NCBI RefSeq assembly: GCF_028281565.1
Contig: NZ_JANQJQ010000015.1
Coordinates: 1-64,000, forward strand
Direction: 5' to 3'
From: Seonamhaeicola sp.
GTDB taxonomy: Bacteria > Bacteroidota > Bacteroidia > Flavobacteriales > Flavobacteriaceae
DNA: 64,000 nucleotides
Part shown: piece by piece, positions 16,495-25,695 of the stretch
Position numbering within the stretch: position 1 is the stretch's first letter
Layout of the letters: every line of letters starts with the position of its first letter
Translations under genes and position numbers: made by a program
The notes under the pieces: generated by a model
What the model was told of the DNA's origin: nothing
The model's input: the letters and a program-made list of their open reading frames with translations, nothing else
The model's database searches: none

Positions 16495-19400
16495 TTACTG
16501 CTGCCCTTTATAATGGTACTGGTTTTGGGATAAGATGTTGCCATTGGCATCCTTGACCGATTCTAAGCGGTTAAAGTCATCGTATTTGTAATAGGTAGTA
16601 TAGCCCTTAGGGTCGGTGATACTGGTAACCCCTATAAGCGGATCATAGGTATAGGTGGTAACCAGGGCGTTATCTAAGTTACTATGGCTCCTGATATTTG
16701 CCAATGCCTGACGTAAGGCCCCTTCATTTCCCTGGTAGTTTATACTGCCATCCGGATTGATAATATCCACGGTTCTGTCATTATCAGCACCTGAAGCCGT
16801 TTCTGCAGCTGTGATCAAACTTTGTATGGAACTGGCCTGAGCAGATGTAAAGTTCTCTATCTTGGCTATAGGGTATTCCTTGCTATAACCCCAAATGTAA
16901 GTAATGGAAATCCCGTTTTCTTTCTTTATTTCCAGTAAATTGCCGTGGCTATCATAAGCGTTGTATGTTAAAAGGTGTTCAAGATTGGCCGGGTCATCGG
17001 TTCCCTTTAAACTTTCTTCCTTAAAAGGTAGTATATGCCCATTTTCAGATTTGAAAATCGTTTTACTCGTTTGTAAGGGTTTGGTATCCTTATAAGATTT
17101 TGTTATTATGGGCTGAGAGATTCGGTTCTCCTGTACCAGTTCAGTCATATAAGGTTCGGCGCCGACTAAATCCGGTGGGTAGGTTCTATTGACTATTAAC
17201 TCCTCTCCATTTGTTATTTGGGTAATTTCTTTAGTAGGTTGAAAGTGGTTGCTGCTTTCATATAGATACTCCTTAGAGGTTTCCACTTCACCTGAGCTGA
17301 ATAACACTTTTTCTGTGGTCTTGATCAGCCTGCTTACTTCCGGTTCTATAGTATACCATATATCTAATGGTATTAAGGTGTTGTTCACCATGAAGTTTGA
17401 TGCCAATAATGCATCAACACCCGTAGGCTGCTTAAAAGACTCATAGGTATTGGTAGTCTGACGAACTAAGGTGCTATTTTTATCATAAACCTTACTGGAT
17501 GCAAGTTTTCCGGACATATCAGTTTGAATATGCGGCGGGAAAGGAAGCATTTGAAGTGCTGAGCTCCATTGATAGTCCTCCTCCAGTTCATAAAATGTTT
17601 TGGGTAGAATAAAAGTAGACTCCGTTGTGCCCTCATTTGCAAGTTCAGTGACCTTCCCGTAAAGAATATGATTTCCTATAAAGTCGGTTCTAAAAGGAGA
17701 AGTCCCGTTTGGGGAAAAATAATAAAACTTTCCTTCTTTATAATCACTTTGTTGCGCATGCTCCGGCATTAAAGTCATATCAATTCGGCCTCCTCTTGTC
17801 CAATCTCCGTAATCCCATTCAAATAGATTGCTCATAAACGGTGTATGAACCAGTTTCCCGTTTTCGTACTGATACACTTTTTCGAAGGCTAAACTGCCAC
17901 CTGAATCTTTAAATTGCATTTTTTTTACTCTAAGGCCTCCAACCAGCGTTGAAGTAGGTTGAGATGCATTAAAGTGTTTTACCTCGGCCCGGGAGTAGTA
18001 ACAGTATTCACCATTTGTTTGCCATACCGGGTCCAGTTCTAACCGAAGATTTTTGTTCAAGGGCAAGGGTTCAGTTCCCTGAGTGGAATATAAATTGCTG
18101 GATAAGCTTTTACTAATTAAGATTTGGTTGGTATCATTATCGTATATTCTTAATTGCCAATTAGATGCTACATTACAGGCCCCTCCTAATTGCGGGTTCC
18201 AGGGTGGCCCTCCCTGTATGGTATAATCCAAATACGGGGACACTACATTGAATGTATTAAAATGCTTGACCGCTATGTTTCCCTGCGTAGCACCCAGACT
18301 GTTAAATGAACCAAAAAGGGACATTTCACTAAAACTTTGCAGATATCCGGAAGATATGGGCGCCTCTAACTCATGACTTTCATATTCTAATTCGGTACTG
18401 CCTCCAGTGGGATATGTTACCTTGCTTAAGTTGCCTTGATTTGCGTGGGTGGTTGAAACTTCCCTACCATTCCAAACGATCCCCCATGCATTCATTTTAG
18501 TAGACTCATCCTGCCAGGTACTACTTTCCGCCAGTAATACGTTTATGTAATCACTCTTTGGATATAAGGACTTATTGGCGTCATGACCATTATAAAACCC
18601 CCAAATATCTTTTCCTCTGGACAGGCGGGAGGTCAGATAATCGCTATTATATTCAAAATTATAAGTACGGACAACATTATTGGCAGCATCGGTTTCTTCC
18701 AAAGTATCTAATCTCAGGCGTTTTTCTGCATACGGAATAAAAGCCGAGGCTTTTGCGCTACTGTTTGTATAGGCTGTGGGATATGAAATTGTAACTCCAG
18801 GATCTTTCGAATAGTATGAATAAATAAACTTGAATTTTTTTACAACACTGGTTTTATGATACACAATGATCTCATTCAATGTTTTTGGACTTTCCCCCGC
18901 GGGCACAGGAAAAAGATCCAGCCTGTTGTCCGTATAAACAAAACTTACCTTAGTATCACCGGCAATTATTTCTTTAATTATTGGTTTTTCTTTTACTGCC
19001 ACGTTTATTCTGTTAGATGACATTTCACATGGCGCATATGATGTACTGAATACCCCGAAAGTTGAATTTGTTGTCAGGGCACCCGTCCCAAAGACGGCCC
19101 TAATATATTCTTCCAAAATAGGATCCAAATCCGGTCTGCTCCATGTGGCCGCAGGAAAAATTGCAACTGAGGATACGTCAGGATATGTCATACTTATCTC
19201 TTCATACGATTCAGTATCATAGCTAAACGTAATTTCTCTACCTGTTTTACTACTGCTATATGTAGTAAGATACCACGCATCGGGCATCATGTCTAAAGGT
19301 GTGCTTCCTGATATATCCGTACTTCCGTTAAGCTCTATGGCATTGTTTGACTCTGCGAAGGTTAGATGATGGCCATTCGACATTTTAAATACCCAATCCG

Positions 19401-20076
19401 ACCAGTCTAAGGTTGTACCCGATGGGTTGGTATTTATGATTTCGGCATCGCTTTGAGTAAATAGTACGGGTGTTTTATTCTGATCGAAGAAGAATTTGCC
19501 CGAATACCCTACGCCATTGAAGGCAAATAAATCCGGTTGACTATCAAAATAGCCGTTCCCTAAATTGGTTATAAAGGTATTATAACCCTGGGTCTCTGCT
19601 AAATTGGTTGAAGAATCTCCTAAAAAAGTATAAAGATCCGTTAATCCGGAATTATTGTACCAGCCGCGTATATTGGGTGGTGTACCGGCTGAATTATAGT
19701 AATTATCATTTCCGTAGTTGCCTTCATCTCTTCTGCCCCTGGCGGTTCTGGACAAAACACCACCGTAGTTTAAGTTCCATTTAAGGCCCACAGAGCCTGA
19801 TAATTCATCGACGCGAATTCCAGAAGTGTCATAACTCAGGCTTATGGGTACATTTAAATCCCCATATTGAACTTCAAATATTGGAATTTCTATATTTGCC
19901 GCTCCCGAACTTAAGTTCATCGGCATAGTAATATACTTCCCTAAAGTTGCCGCTTCAGGAGATTTCGGTTCCATGGATAAGTTGGGATTTTCCGCATTGT
20001 AGGATCCTGTTTGAGCATTTACAATAAATGTGCTGACTAGGACCTTTAAAATAAGTATAAGACGTTTTGCATTCAT
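16495..20076 (-). CDS. Secreted RHS/YD-repeat protein, first subunit of the Rhs pair
   Basis: 1193 aa with a signal peptide (about 1-21, ending VNAQ). The N-terminal region has the Bacteroidota Rhs opening (GAANIEIPIFEVQYGDLNVP, SLSYDTSGIRVDELSGSVGLKW, about 57-105). The long beta-rich middle ends in clear YD repeats (TYNAYDSHGNLLEI, about 1030; TYTYDPLIGVTSITDPKG, about 1145; YYKYDDFNRLESVKDANGN near the end). It lacks a core DPxG motif and a toxin tip, stopping at YHYKGQQ. It is first gene of the operon, directly downstream of the operator cluster. It probably forms the N-terminal part of a split Rhs shell or a surface-binding partner of the toxin. Confidence 0.88.
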   Translation of the reverse strand: MNAKRLILILKVLVSTFIVNAQTGSYNAENPNLSMEPKSPEAATLGKYITMPMNLSSGAANIEIPIFEVQYGDLNVPISLSYDTSGIRVDELSGSVGLKWNLNYGGVLSRTARGRRDEGNYGNDNYYNSAGTPPNIRGWYNNSGLTDLYTFLGDSSTNLAETQGYNTFITNLGNGYFDSQPDLFAFNGVGYSGKFFFDQNKTPVLFTQSDAEIINTNPSGTTLDWSDWVFKMSNGHHLTFAESNNAIELNGSTDISGSTPLDMMPDAWYLTTYSSSKTGREITFSYDTESYEEISMTYPDVSSVAIFPAATWSRPDLDPILEEYIRAVFGTGALTTNSTFGVFSTSYAPCEMSSNRINVAVKEKPIIKEIIAGDTKVSFVYTDNRLDLFPVPAGESPKTLNEIIVYHKTSVVKKFKFIYSYYSKDPGVTISYPTAYTNSSAKASAFIPYAEKRLRLDTLEETDAANNVVRTYNFEYNSDYLTSRLSRGKDIWGFYNGHDANKSLYPKSDYINVLLAESSTWQDESTKMNAWGIVWNGREVSTTHANQGNLSKVTYPTGGSTELEYESHELEAPISSGYLQSFSEMSLFGSFNSLGATQGNIAVKHFNTFNVVSPYLDYTIQGGPPWNPQLGGACNVASNWQLRIYDNDTNQILISKSLSSNLYSTQGTEPLPLNKNLRLELDPVWQTNGEYCYYSRAEVKHFNASQPTSTLVGGLRVKKMQFKDSGGSLAFEKVYQYENGKLVHTPFMSNLFEWDYGDWTRGGRIDMTLMPEHAQQSDYKEGKFYYFSPNGTSPFRTDFIGNHILYGKVTELANEGTTESTFILPKTFYELEEDYQWSSALQMLPFPPHIQTDMSGKLASSKVYDKNSTLVRQTTNTYESFKQPTGVDALLASNFMVNNTLIPLDIWYTIEPEVSRLIKTTEKVLFSSGEVETSKEYLYESSNHFQPTKEITQITNGEELIVNRTYPPDLVGAEPYMTELVQENRISQPIITKSYKDTKPLQTSKTIFKSENGHILPFKEESLKGTDDPANLEHLLTYNAYDSHGNLLEIKKENGISITYIWGYSKEYPIAKIENFTSAQASSIQSLITAAETASGADNDRTVDIINPDGSINYQGNEGALRQALANIRSHSNLDNALVTTYTYDPLIGVTSITDPKGYTTYYKYDDFNRLESVKDANGNILSQNQYHYKGQQ

Positions 20077-20105
20077 AATTACATGGTTTTAATTACTATG
20101 AGCTT

Positions 20106-20163
20106 ATAAATGTATTCCTACGCCTGAAATTAAAAGTAAGGGAAACCCTTACTTCGGGTAAGG
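20106..20163 (-). promoter_or_regulatory. Promoter of the Rhs operon with three 11-bp-phased half-sites
   Basis: GTAAGG (20136-20141), CCTTAC (20147-20152) and GTAAGG (20158-20163) are separated by exactly 5 bases each, so their starts are 11 bp apart. On the minus strand a weak -7 element, TACATTTA (20113-20106), follows, putting the half-sites just upstream of the -33 region, where an activator would sit. The matching cluster on the other side is at 20319-20357. Confidence 0.65.
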
Positions 20164-20318
20164 GTTAATAACTTTTTATAATTATTTAATAATCAATGTG
20201 TTACAAATATTCGATTTGTTGATTAAGCGCCGCAAGGGGTATCCGGCATGACGAAACCCCTTTTGTGAAGCGGTTTTAAAGGAGGGCGCTGAATTGTTGA
20301 TAACTTTATAGGTAACAA

Positions 20319-20357
20319 CCTTACTTAAAGTAAGGGAAAACCTTACCCGAAGTAAGG
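20319..20357 (+). promoter_or_regulatory. Four 11-bp-phased half-sites upstream of the response regulator operon
   Basis: CCTTAC (20319-20324), GTAAGG (20330-20335), CCTTAC (20341-20346) and GTAAGG (20352-20357), each 5 bases apart, alternate in direction so that every neighbouring pair is a 17-bp palindrome. They sit about 95-130 bases before the response regulator ATG. The same half-site and spacing at 20136-20163 face the Rhs operon, so one protein probably binds both, perhaps the neighbouring response regulator. Confidence 0.7.
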
Positions 20358-20369
20358 GTTTTATAAATA

Positions 20370-20404
20370 TTTTTATTGAGTTTAAATTGATAACTCAATA
20401 AAAA
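20370..20404 (+). repeat. Perfect 13-bp inverted repeat in the response regulator leader
   Basis: TTTTTATTGAGTT (20370-20382) and AACTCAATAAAAA (20392-20404) pair perfectly around a 9-base loop. It lies between the operator cluster and the start codon. It may be an attenuator or leader hairpin, or a second binding site. The left arm overlaps a possible -7 element (TATTTTTA, 20368-20375). Confidence 0.55.
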
Positions 20405-20451
20405 GCCCGTTACGAACCTTACGCTGCCTATGTTATAAAAATTGTTTTAAA

Positions 20452-21129
20452 ATGATCGATCCTTTACAGACCTTAATTATTGAAGACCAGCCCATAGTTC
20501 TTGATGGATATATCAGAGTTCTGGAAACCATCGCTTCCAGATATGATGCTTTAAATTTTAAAATAAGAATTGCCGAATCTTATGATGAAGCCATTATGGA
20601 CATCGAACATGCCATAGATTACAATATTATTAATTTGGTCCTGCTTGATATTAACTTACCTCCGTCTAAAAACGGAAAGCTGGTAAGTGGAGATGATCTG
20701 GCTATCAAACTAAGGTTTCATTTTCCGGGAGTGAAGATCATTGTTTTAACGCAGCTGAATGATAACTACAGGTTAGTCAATATTCTAAAAAATGTGAAAC
20801 CTGATGGCCTGCTTGTTAAATCAGAATTAAAACCTGAAGACTTTGTTGAAGCGGTTCTAGATGTTCTGAATGACATTCCGTTTTATAGTGATTCCGTACT
20901 CAAAGTTATAAGGCGTCACCTGTCTAATGATTTGAATTTAGACGATATAGACAGGCAAATGCTTTACCATTTGTCTTTAGGTGCCAAAACAAAAGATCTA
21001 ACAGAGATTGTCAACCTGTCTCAGGCCGGCATAGAAAAAAGAAAACGAAAGCTTATTGAGGTTTTTAACCTGGATGAAAAATCAGATAAATTACTTTTAA
21101 AACTAGCCAAGGAAAAAGGTTTTTTATAA
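20452..21129 (+). CDS. Response regulator, receiver plus HTH (NarL/LuxR-like)
   Basis: 225 aa. The receiver domain (about 5-135) has the acidic pair E11-D12, phospho-acceptor D66 (LVLLDINLP) and the lysine in LLVKSEL. A C-terminal helix-turn-helix (about 165-220, LSLGAKTKDLTEIVNLSQAG then RKRKLIEVF) resembles the LuxR/NarL class. No sensor kinase is in the window. The gene is divergent from the Rhs operon and 10 bases upstream of the pseudopilin gene. With symmetrical half-sites on both sides, it likely switches toxin operon and secretion operon together. Confidence 0.85.
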   Translation: MIDPLQTLIIEDQPIVLDGYIRVLETIASRYDALNFKIRIAESYDEAIMDIEHAIDYNIINLVLLDINLPPSKNGKLVSGDDLAIKLRFHFPGVKIIVLTQLNDNYRLVNILKNVKPDGLLVKSELKPEDFVEAVLDVLNDIPFYSDSVLKVIRRHLSNDLNLDDIDRQMLYHLSLGAKTKDLTEIVNLSQAGIEKRKRKLIEVFNLDEKSDKLLLKLAKEKGFL

Positions 21130-21139
21130 AACACAAGTC

Positions 21140-21553
21140 ATGAAAACTAAACATTTAAGTAACAAATTACCGGCCTATAACTTACAGGAAGTTTTAATTG
21201 TACTATGTATAATCGGTATACTACTACTGTTGGCTTTACCAAACTTAATGCCCCTAATAACAAGGACCAGAAGTATTGAGGCCCAAACGCAATTAAAATA
21301 TATATACAATGCACAAACAAGCCATAGGTATATGTATTCAAAGTATTCTGCCGATTTAAACGCCATAGATTTTGAACCTCCTAAAACTGTAAACGACGGT
21401 GGCAACAGTAACTATGTATACGAAATTTTGAGTGCCGATAACAGCAGTTTTAAAGTGAGAGCCACAGCCATTACCGATTTTGACAGTGACGGTATATTCA
21501 ATGTCTGGGAAATAGATGAAAACGGGACACCTAAACAAACAGTAAAAGATTAA
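21140..21553 (+). CDS. Type II secretion / type IV pilus-like major pseudopilin
   Basis: 137 aa with a class III signal. A basic leader (KTKHLSNKLPA) is followed by YNLQEVLIVLCIIGILLLLA, with Glu at +5 after a predicted cut following A13. Tyr rather than Phe is at +1. One long hydrophobic N-terminal helix is followed by a short globular part ending in DFDSDGIFNVWEID, which looks like the calcium-binding end of GspG-type pseudopilins. It should polymerise into a short periplasmic pseudopilus that drives export. The stop overlaps the peptidase start (TAATG). Confidence 0.88.
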   Translation: MKTKHLSNKLPAYNLQEVLIVLCIIGILLLLALPNLMPLITRTRSIEAQTQLKYIYNAQTSHRYMYSKYSADLNAIDFEPPKTVNDGGNSNYVYEILSADNSSFKVRATAITDFDSDGIFNVWEIDENGTPKQTVKD

Positions 21554-22038
21554 TGTTTATGCTCTTTTTAAAAATAATATTGATCTTGTTGTTCGGATGC
21601 ATCCTATATGAGGACCTAAAATACAGAGCCGTCCACTGGTTTCTGTTTCCTTTGGTTGGTGTCTGCATTGGTCTGTTGTTTTTTTTGAATACCCTCCCGG
21701 AGCTCTTCCTGGTTTCGGTATTAAATAATTTGGTGTTCATAAGCATACTCTTCGGAGTTATTTTCCTGTACGCCCAACTAAAACTTAAAACCGGGATTGG
21801 TCAGGTTATAGGCCTGGGCGATATCCTGCTTATTATGGTGTTAGTCTTTGGATGTGCTACCGTATCATTTATAGTCCTCTTAACATGTGCTTTCATCTTT
21901 GCCCTGATTCTGCATCTTTTTTTATCCAAAAAGCAAAAGACCGTTACAGTGCCTTTAGCCGGTTATATCAGTTTATTTTTTGGAATTGCTTTTATAGGAT
22001 CCTGGGCAGGGCTAATTAATTCACTTTATTTAATCTAA
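21553..22038 (+). CDS. Small prepilin peptidase (A24 family)
   Basis: A 161-aa integral membrane aspartic protease with about six membrane segments. Both catalytic aspartates are visible: D21 (YEDLKYR) and D90 in the GLGDILL signature. It lacks the N-terminal zinc-finger/methylase domain of large PilD/GspO, as in archaeal and TadV-type enzymes, so it may cleave but not methylate. It overlaps the pseudopilin by one base and precedes the ATPase by 3 bases. Its substrate is presumably the neighbouring pseudopilin. Confidence 0.88.
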   Translation: MFMLFLKIILILLFGCILYEDLKYRAVHWFLFPLVGVCIGLLFFLNTLPELFLVSVLNNLVFISILFGVIFLYAQLKLKTGIGQVIGLGDILLIMVLVFGCATVSFIVLLTCAFIFALILHLFLSKKQKTVTVPLAGYISLFFGIAFIGSWAGLINSLYLI

Positions 22039-22041
22039 CCT

Positions 22042-23451
22042 ATGGTAAAGACAGATTTTAATATTGAAACCTCTTTAGTGCAACTCATCAGCAGTGAGCA
22101 GGCGTATCATTACAATATTATTCCTTCGGAAGCCAAAAACGGACATATTGTTTTTAAAACGACTCATCCTTCCAAAGCACTTAAACAGGAATTAGAAATA
22201 GTACTGGGTAAACAAATTAAATTACTAAAAGACAGTTCTGAAAACATACAACAATACCTTACAACCAATTTCCGGCAACAATCCAATAACGTTAAAGAAC
22301 ACCTGGAGTACAGTGCAGATTTCCTTGAAAAACTATTACTAAGAGCCAAACATATTGGCAGTAGTGACATACACTTTGAACCTTATGAAACAAAATGCCG
22401 CGTGCGTTACAGATTGGATGGCAAACTAAAAGAACAGTATATTATTGCTTTATCTGAATATCCGGTAATTGTTAATAAGCTAAAAATAAAAGCGGGGTTA
22501 GATATTTCGGAAAAACGTTTGCCTCAGGATGGACGCATCACTATAAAGACCCATGCCGAGGAATTTGATATCAGGGTATCCTCTTTACCAACCCTTCATG
22601 GTGAAAAAATGGTGCTTAGAATTTTAAGTAAGGATGCAGACCACATCCAATTGCAAGATTTAGGTTTTACAAAAAAAGAATTAAAGACTTATACGGAAAC
22701 CATTAAAAAACCAAATGGTATTATACTTATTTCAGGGCCAACAGGTTCCGGAAAGACCACAACGCTATATGCCACCTTAAAATTACTCAATGACGATAAA
22801 ACTAATATTGTTACCATTGAAGACCCTATTGAATATACGTTGGAAGGTGTGAACCAGGTACAACTGAAGGAAAACATCGGACTGGATTTTGCCAGCACCC
22901 TCCGCACATTTTTACGCCAGGACCCGGATGTTATCATGGTAGGTGAAATCAGGGATGTGAAAACAGCCAACATGGCTATCAGAGCAGCACTTACAGGGCA
23001 TTTGGTATTATCAACCATTCATACCAATTCTGCCTGGGCAACGGTTTCCAGGCTCATTGATATGGGGATTCCTTCCTTTTTAATTGCAAGTACCTTAAAC
23101 GTAAGTGTAGCGCAACGTTTGGTTAGAAAACTTTGTAATACCTGTAAAAAAGAAGAACGAATAGCTAAGGAGCTCTTTCCGGAACACTTTGACATTCCAA
23201 AAGACCTAAAATCCCATTACGTAGCTGTAGGGTGCCATGCTTGTTATCATACAGGCTATCAAGGCAGAAAAGCCATTTACGAGATTATTCCAATAAATAA
23301 AGCATTGACAAAACATATAAAGAACAATGCCCTGGAAATAGATAATTATTTAACGGAAAATAATATGGCAACATTAAAAGAAAACGCTATTGATCTAATA
23401 AAACAGGGGATCACTTCGGTTGAAGAGGTCTATGCATTATTATCAGATTAA
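22042..23451 (+). CDS. GspE/PilB-type secretion ATPase
   Basis: 469 aa. The N-terminal part (about 1-85) resembles a short MshEN domain. The core has Walker A (GPTGSGKTTT, about 233-242), the Asp box (TIEDPIEYTLEGVNQVQ), Walker B (DPDVIMVGEIRD) and the His box (TGHLVLSTIHTNSA). A C-terminal four-cysteine zinc site (CNTCKK ... CHAC) is present, as in GspE and PilB rather than PilT. This cytoplasmic hexamer should power pseudopilus assembly. A matching GspF/PilC platform gene is absent from the operon. Confidence 0.93.
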   Translation: MVKTDFNIETSLVQLISSEQAYHYNIIPSEAKNGHIVFKTTHPSKALKQELEIVLGKQIKLLKDSSENIQQYLTTNFRQQSNNVKEHLEYSADFLEKLLLRAKHIGSSDIHFEPYETKCRVRYRLDGKLKEQYIIALSEYPVIVNKLKIKAGLDISEKRLPQDGRITIKTHAEEFDIRVSSLPTLHGEKMVLRILSKDADHIQLQDLGFTKKELKTYTETIKKPNGIILISGPTGSGKTTTLYATLKLLNDDKTNIVTIEDPIEYTLEGVNQVQLKENIGLDFASTLRTFLRQDPDVIMVGEIRDVKTANMAIRAALTGHLVLSTIHTNSAWATVSRLIDMGIPSFLIASTLNVSVAQRLVRKLCNTCKKEERIAKELFPEHFDIPKDLKSHYVAVGCHACYHTGYQGRKAIYEIIPINKALTKHIKNNALEIDNYLTENNMATLKENAIDLIKQGITSVEEVYALLSD

Positions 23452-23487
23452 AAAGACATAAAAGGCCGGGGCTTAATTTATATTGAA

Positions 23488-25695
23488 ATGAAGAAACTAT
23501 TATTTATAACACTGTTGTTAATTTCCATATCGGGGTTCTCTCAGGATGACACTGCCCGTATTGAATCCATTAAAAATCAATTGGAGGCTTTAGCAATTGA
23601 TAATGCCGGCTTAACCGAACAGGTTAAAACCGAAATTAATGTGAACAATATTTCCTTAACCAGTTTCTTACTGGCCATATCTGAAATTCATCAGGTTAAT
23701 TTAAACCTGGCCCCGGAACTCAGCCAAATAAACATCGTAAATAATTTTAATAATGTAACGGTAGGTGACCTGCTGGTTTTCTTATGTAAAGCGTATGATT
23801 TAACTATAGATTTTACCGGAAACATTCTTTCTGTAAAAAAGTATGTCCCGCCTGAAGAAGTCCCTGAAGAACGTATTATTCCTGTTACGTTTCACCCGCT
23901 TGACAATACCATTTCCATTGATGCTAAAGGTGATAAACTATATGAACTTTTCAAGCGTATTATGGACGAATCGGGTAAAAACCTGGTATTCACTCCGGGT
24001 ATGGAAAACCGGTTGGTCACATCTTATATAAAACAAATGCCATTTGATGCCGCCCTGGATAAATTGGCTTTGGCAAATCACATGTATGTGGAAAAAACAA
24101 AAGACAACTTTTATGTCTTTGAAGATGATACGCCTTCCAAAGGAGCCAATACCAATACCGGTACTTCCTGGCGACGGTCAAACCTGAACTTTACGGTTTT
24201 AGACCTGGAGTCAAAGCTATTGGAAGTCGATTTTAATAACGCGCCCATTTCAGGTATCATTCAGGACATTAGTAATGAACTTCAAATAGATATTTTCACG
24301 GCATCCCCTCTTGACAAAGCCGGCAATGTGACCTTTAAAACCAAATCTATTTCCTTTGATGACCTGCTAACTAAGATCTTTGAGTCCCAGCACCAGGCAG
24401 TTCAGTCAAAAACAGCAACTATTGCTAATCAAAACGGAGACAGAAGCACTACAAATCAGAATGCAACCTCTTCAAACAAATTCACGTTTAAAAAGGAAGG
24501 CCATATCTATTTTTTTGGTACTGAAAATCAGTTAAGCGTACGTTCGGTAGAAATTGTCCATCTGCAATATCGTTCCGTAGAATTGTTATCCGACCCGGCA
24601 GGTGGTACCATGAGAAACAGAACAGTTGGCAGAACTTATGGAAGCCAAAACAGTTACAACAGTTATAGCAGTTACAACAACTACAATGCGTCTTTAAACA
24701 GAAACTATAACAACGGATATAATAGTAATTCCATTTCAAATAATAGTTTGAACAGAAGTTCGGTTAATCCGGTAAACAGAAACAGTTTTAGCAATTCAGG
24801 CAATAAAGCCGAAGCCCTTATAAGTGTACTCCCGGATGAAATCACAAAAGACCTGGATATCAAAATAGATTTTGAACTCAACAGTTTTTATGTTACCGGC
24901 CCCGGCGCCAATATTGAACGCTTTAAAACCTTCGTTAAAAAAATTGATAAACCGGTTCCTGTAATACTTATTGAAGTCATGCTCATTGAAGTAAGCAGGA
25001 ATGCCACTATAGAATCCGGTGTTAACTGGGGGATTGGTGAAGCTCCTGTAGAAACCAAAGGTGCTATTTTCCCGAAGGCTGATTTAACATTGGGCGCCAA
25101 AACCATTAACAAAGTATTACATGGTTTTGATGGCTTTGGACATGTAAACATAGGTAAAGTAGTACCGAATTTCTTTGCTACTATTAAAGCTATGGAGTCT
25201 AACGGGAACTTAAAAATTCGTTCTACACCTAAACTATCTACTTTAAATGGTCATAGAGCCACGTTTTCTAATGGTCAAACCTCATACTATGCTGTCACCC
25301 AACGCAACATTTACGGGACGGATAACCCTCAAACCTCTGAGATCACAAATTATGAGCCCATAGATGCCGAATTAGGATTAACCATAAAACCCATGGTCTC
25401 GGGTAATGGAGAAGTCACCCTGGATGTTTTTGTTGTGCAATCCAGTTTTGGGGCTCGTGTGGCAGAAGATGCACCACCGGACCTAAGTTCCAGGGAATTT
25501 ACATCCATCATTCGTGTCAGGGACCAGGATATTGTGGTTTTAGGAGGATTGGAAGAACAAGAAAAAAACGACTCCGGTTCCGGAGTGCCTTTCTTAGCCA
25601 GAGTACCTGTTATAAAGTGGTTGTTCAGCCAACGTAAACGTACAGACTCTAAAGCAAAATTAACAGTACTTATAAAGCCTACAGTTATTTATTAA
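23488..25695 (+). CDS. Secretin (GspD/PilQ-like) with N/S/Y-rich insert
   Basis: 735 aa. A signal peptide (about 1-18, ending GFSQ) is followed by several N-domains (about 45-310) and a low-complexity segment rich in Asn, Ser and Tyr (about 385-440). A further N-domain (ALISVLPDEITKDLDI, about 445-495) and the secretin C-terminal domain (IEVMLIEVSRNATIESGVNW; VVLGGLEEQEKNDSGSGVPF; LTVLIKPTVI) complete it. It should form the outer-membrane channel. Its last base overlaps the next start (TAATG). The low-complexity insert is not usual for GspD. Confidence 0.92.
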   Translation: MKKLLFITLLLISISGFSQDDTARIESIKNQLEALAIDNAGLTEQVKTEINVNNISLTSFLLAISEIHQVNLNLAPELSQINIVNNFNNVTVGDLLVFLCKAYDLTIDFTGNILSVKKYVPPEEVPEERIIPVTFHPLDNTISIDAKGDKLYELFKRIMDESGKNLVFTPGMENRLVTSYIKQMPFDAALDKLALANHMYVEKTKDNFYVFEDDTPSKGANTNTGTSWRRSNLNFTVLDLESKLLEVDFNNAPISGIIQDISNELQIDIFTASPLDKAGNVTFKTKSISFDDLLTKIFESQHQAVQSKTATIANQNGDRSTTNQNATSSNKFTFKKEGHIYFFGTENQLSVRSVEIVHLQYRSVELLSDPAGGTMRNRTVGRTYGSQNSYNSYSSYNNYNASLNRNYNNGYNSNSISNNSLNRSSVNPVNRNSFSNSGNKAEALISVLPDEITKDLDIKIDFELNSFYVTGPGANIERFKTFVKKIDKPVPVILIEVMLIEVSRNATIESGVNWGIGEAPVETKGAIFPKADLTLGAKTINKVLHGFDGFGHVNIGKVVPNFFATIKAMESNGNLKIRSTPKLSTLNGHRATFSNGQTSYYAVTQRNIYGTDNPQTSEITNYEPIDAELGLTIKPMVSGNGEVTLDVFVVQSSFGARVAEDAPPDLSSREFTSIIRVRDQDIVVLGGLEEQEKNDSGSGVPFLARVPVIKWLFSQRKRTDSKAKLTVLIKPTVIY

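Noticed and set aside
20106-20170. GTAAGGG/CCCTTAC palindrome as a terminator
   Set aside because: No T-run follows, the half-sites recur with exact 11-bp spacing, and it lies upstream of both divergent genes, so a protein-binding site fits better.
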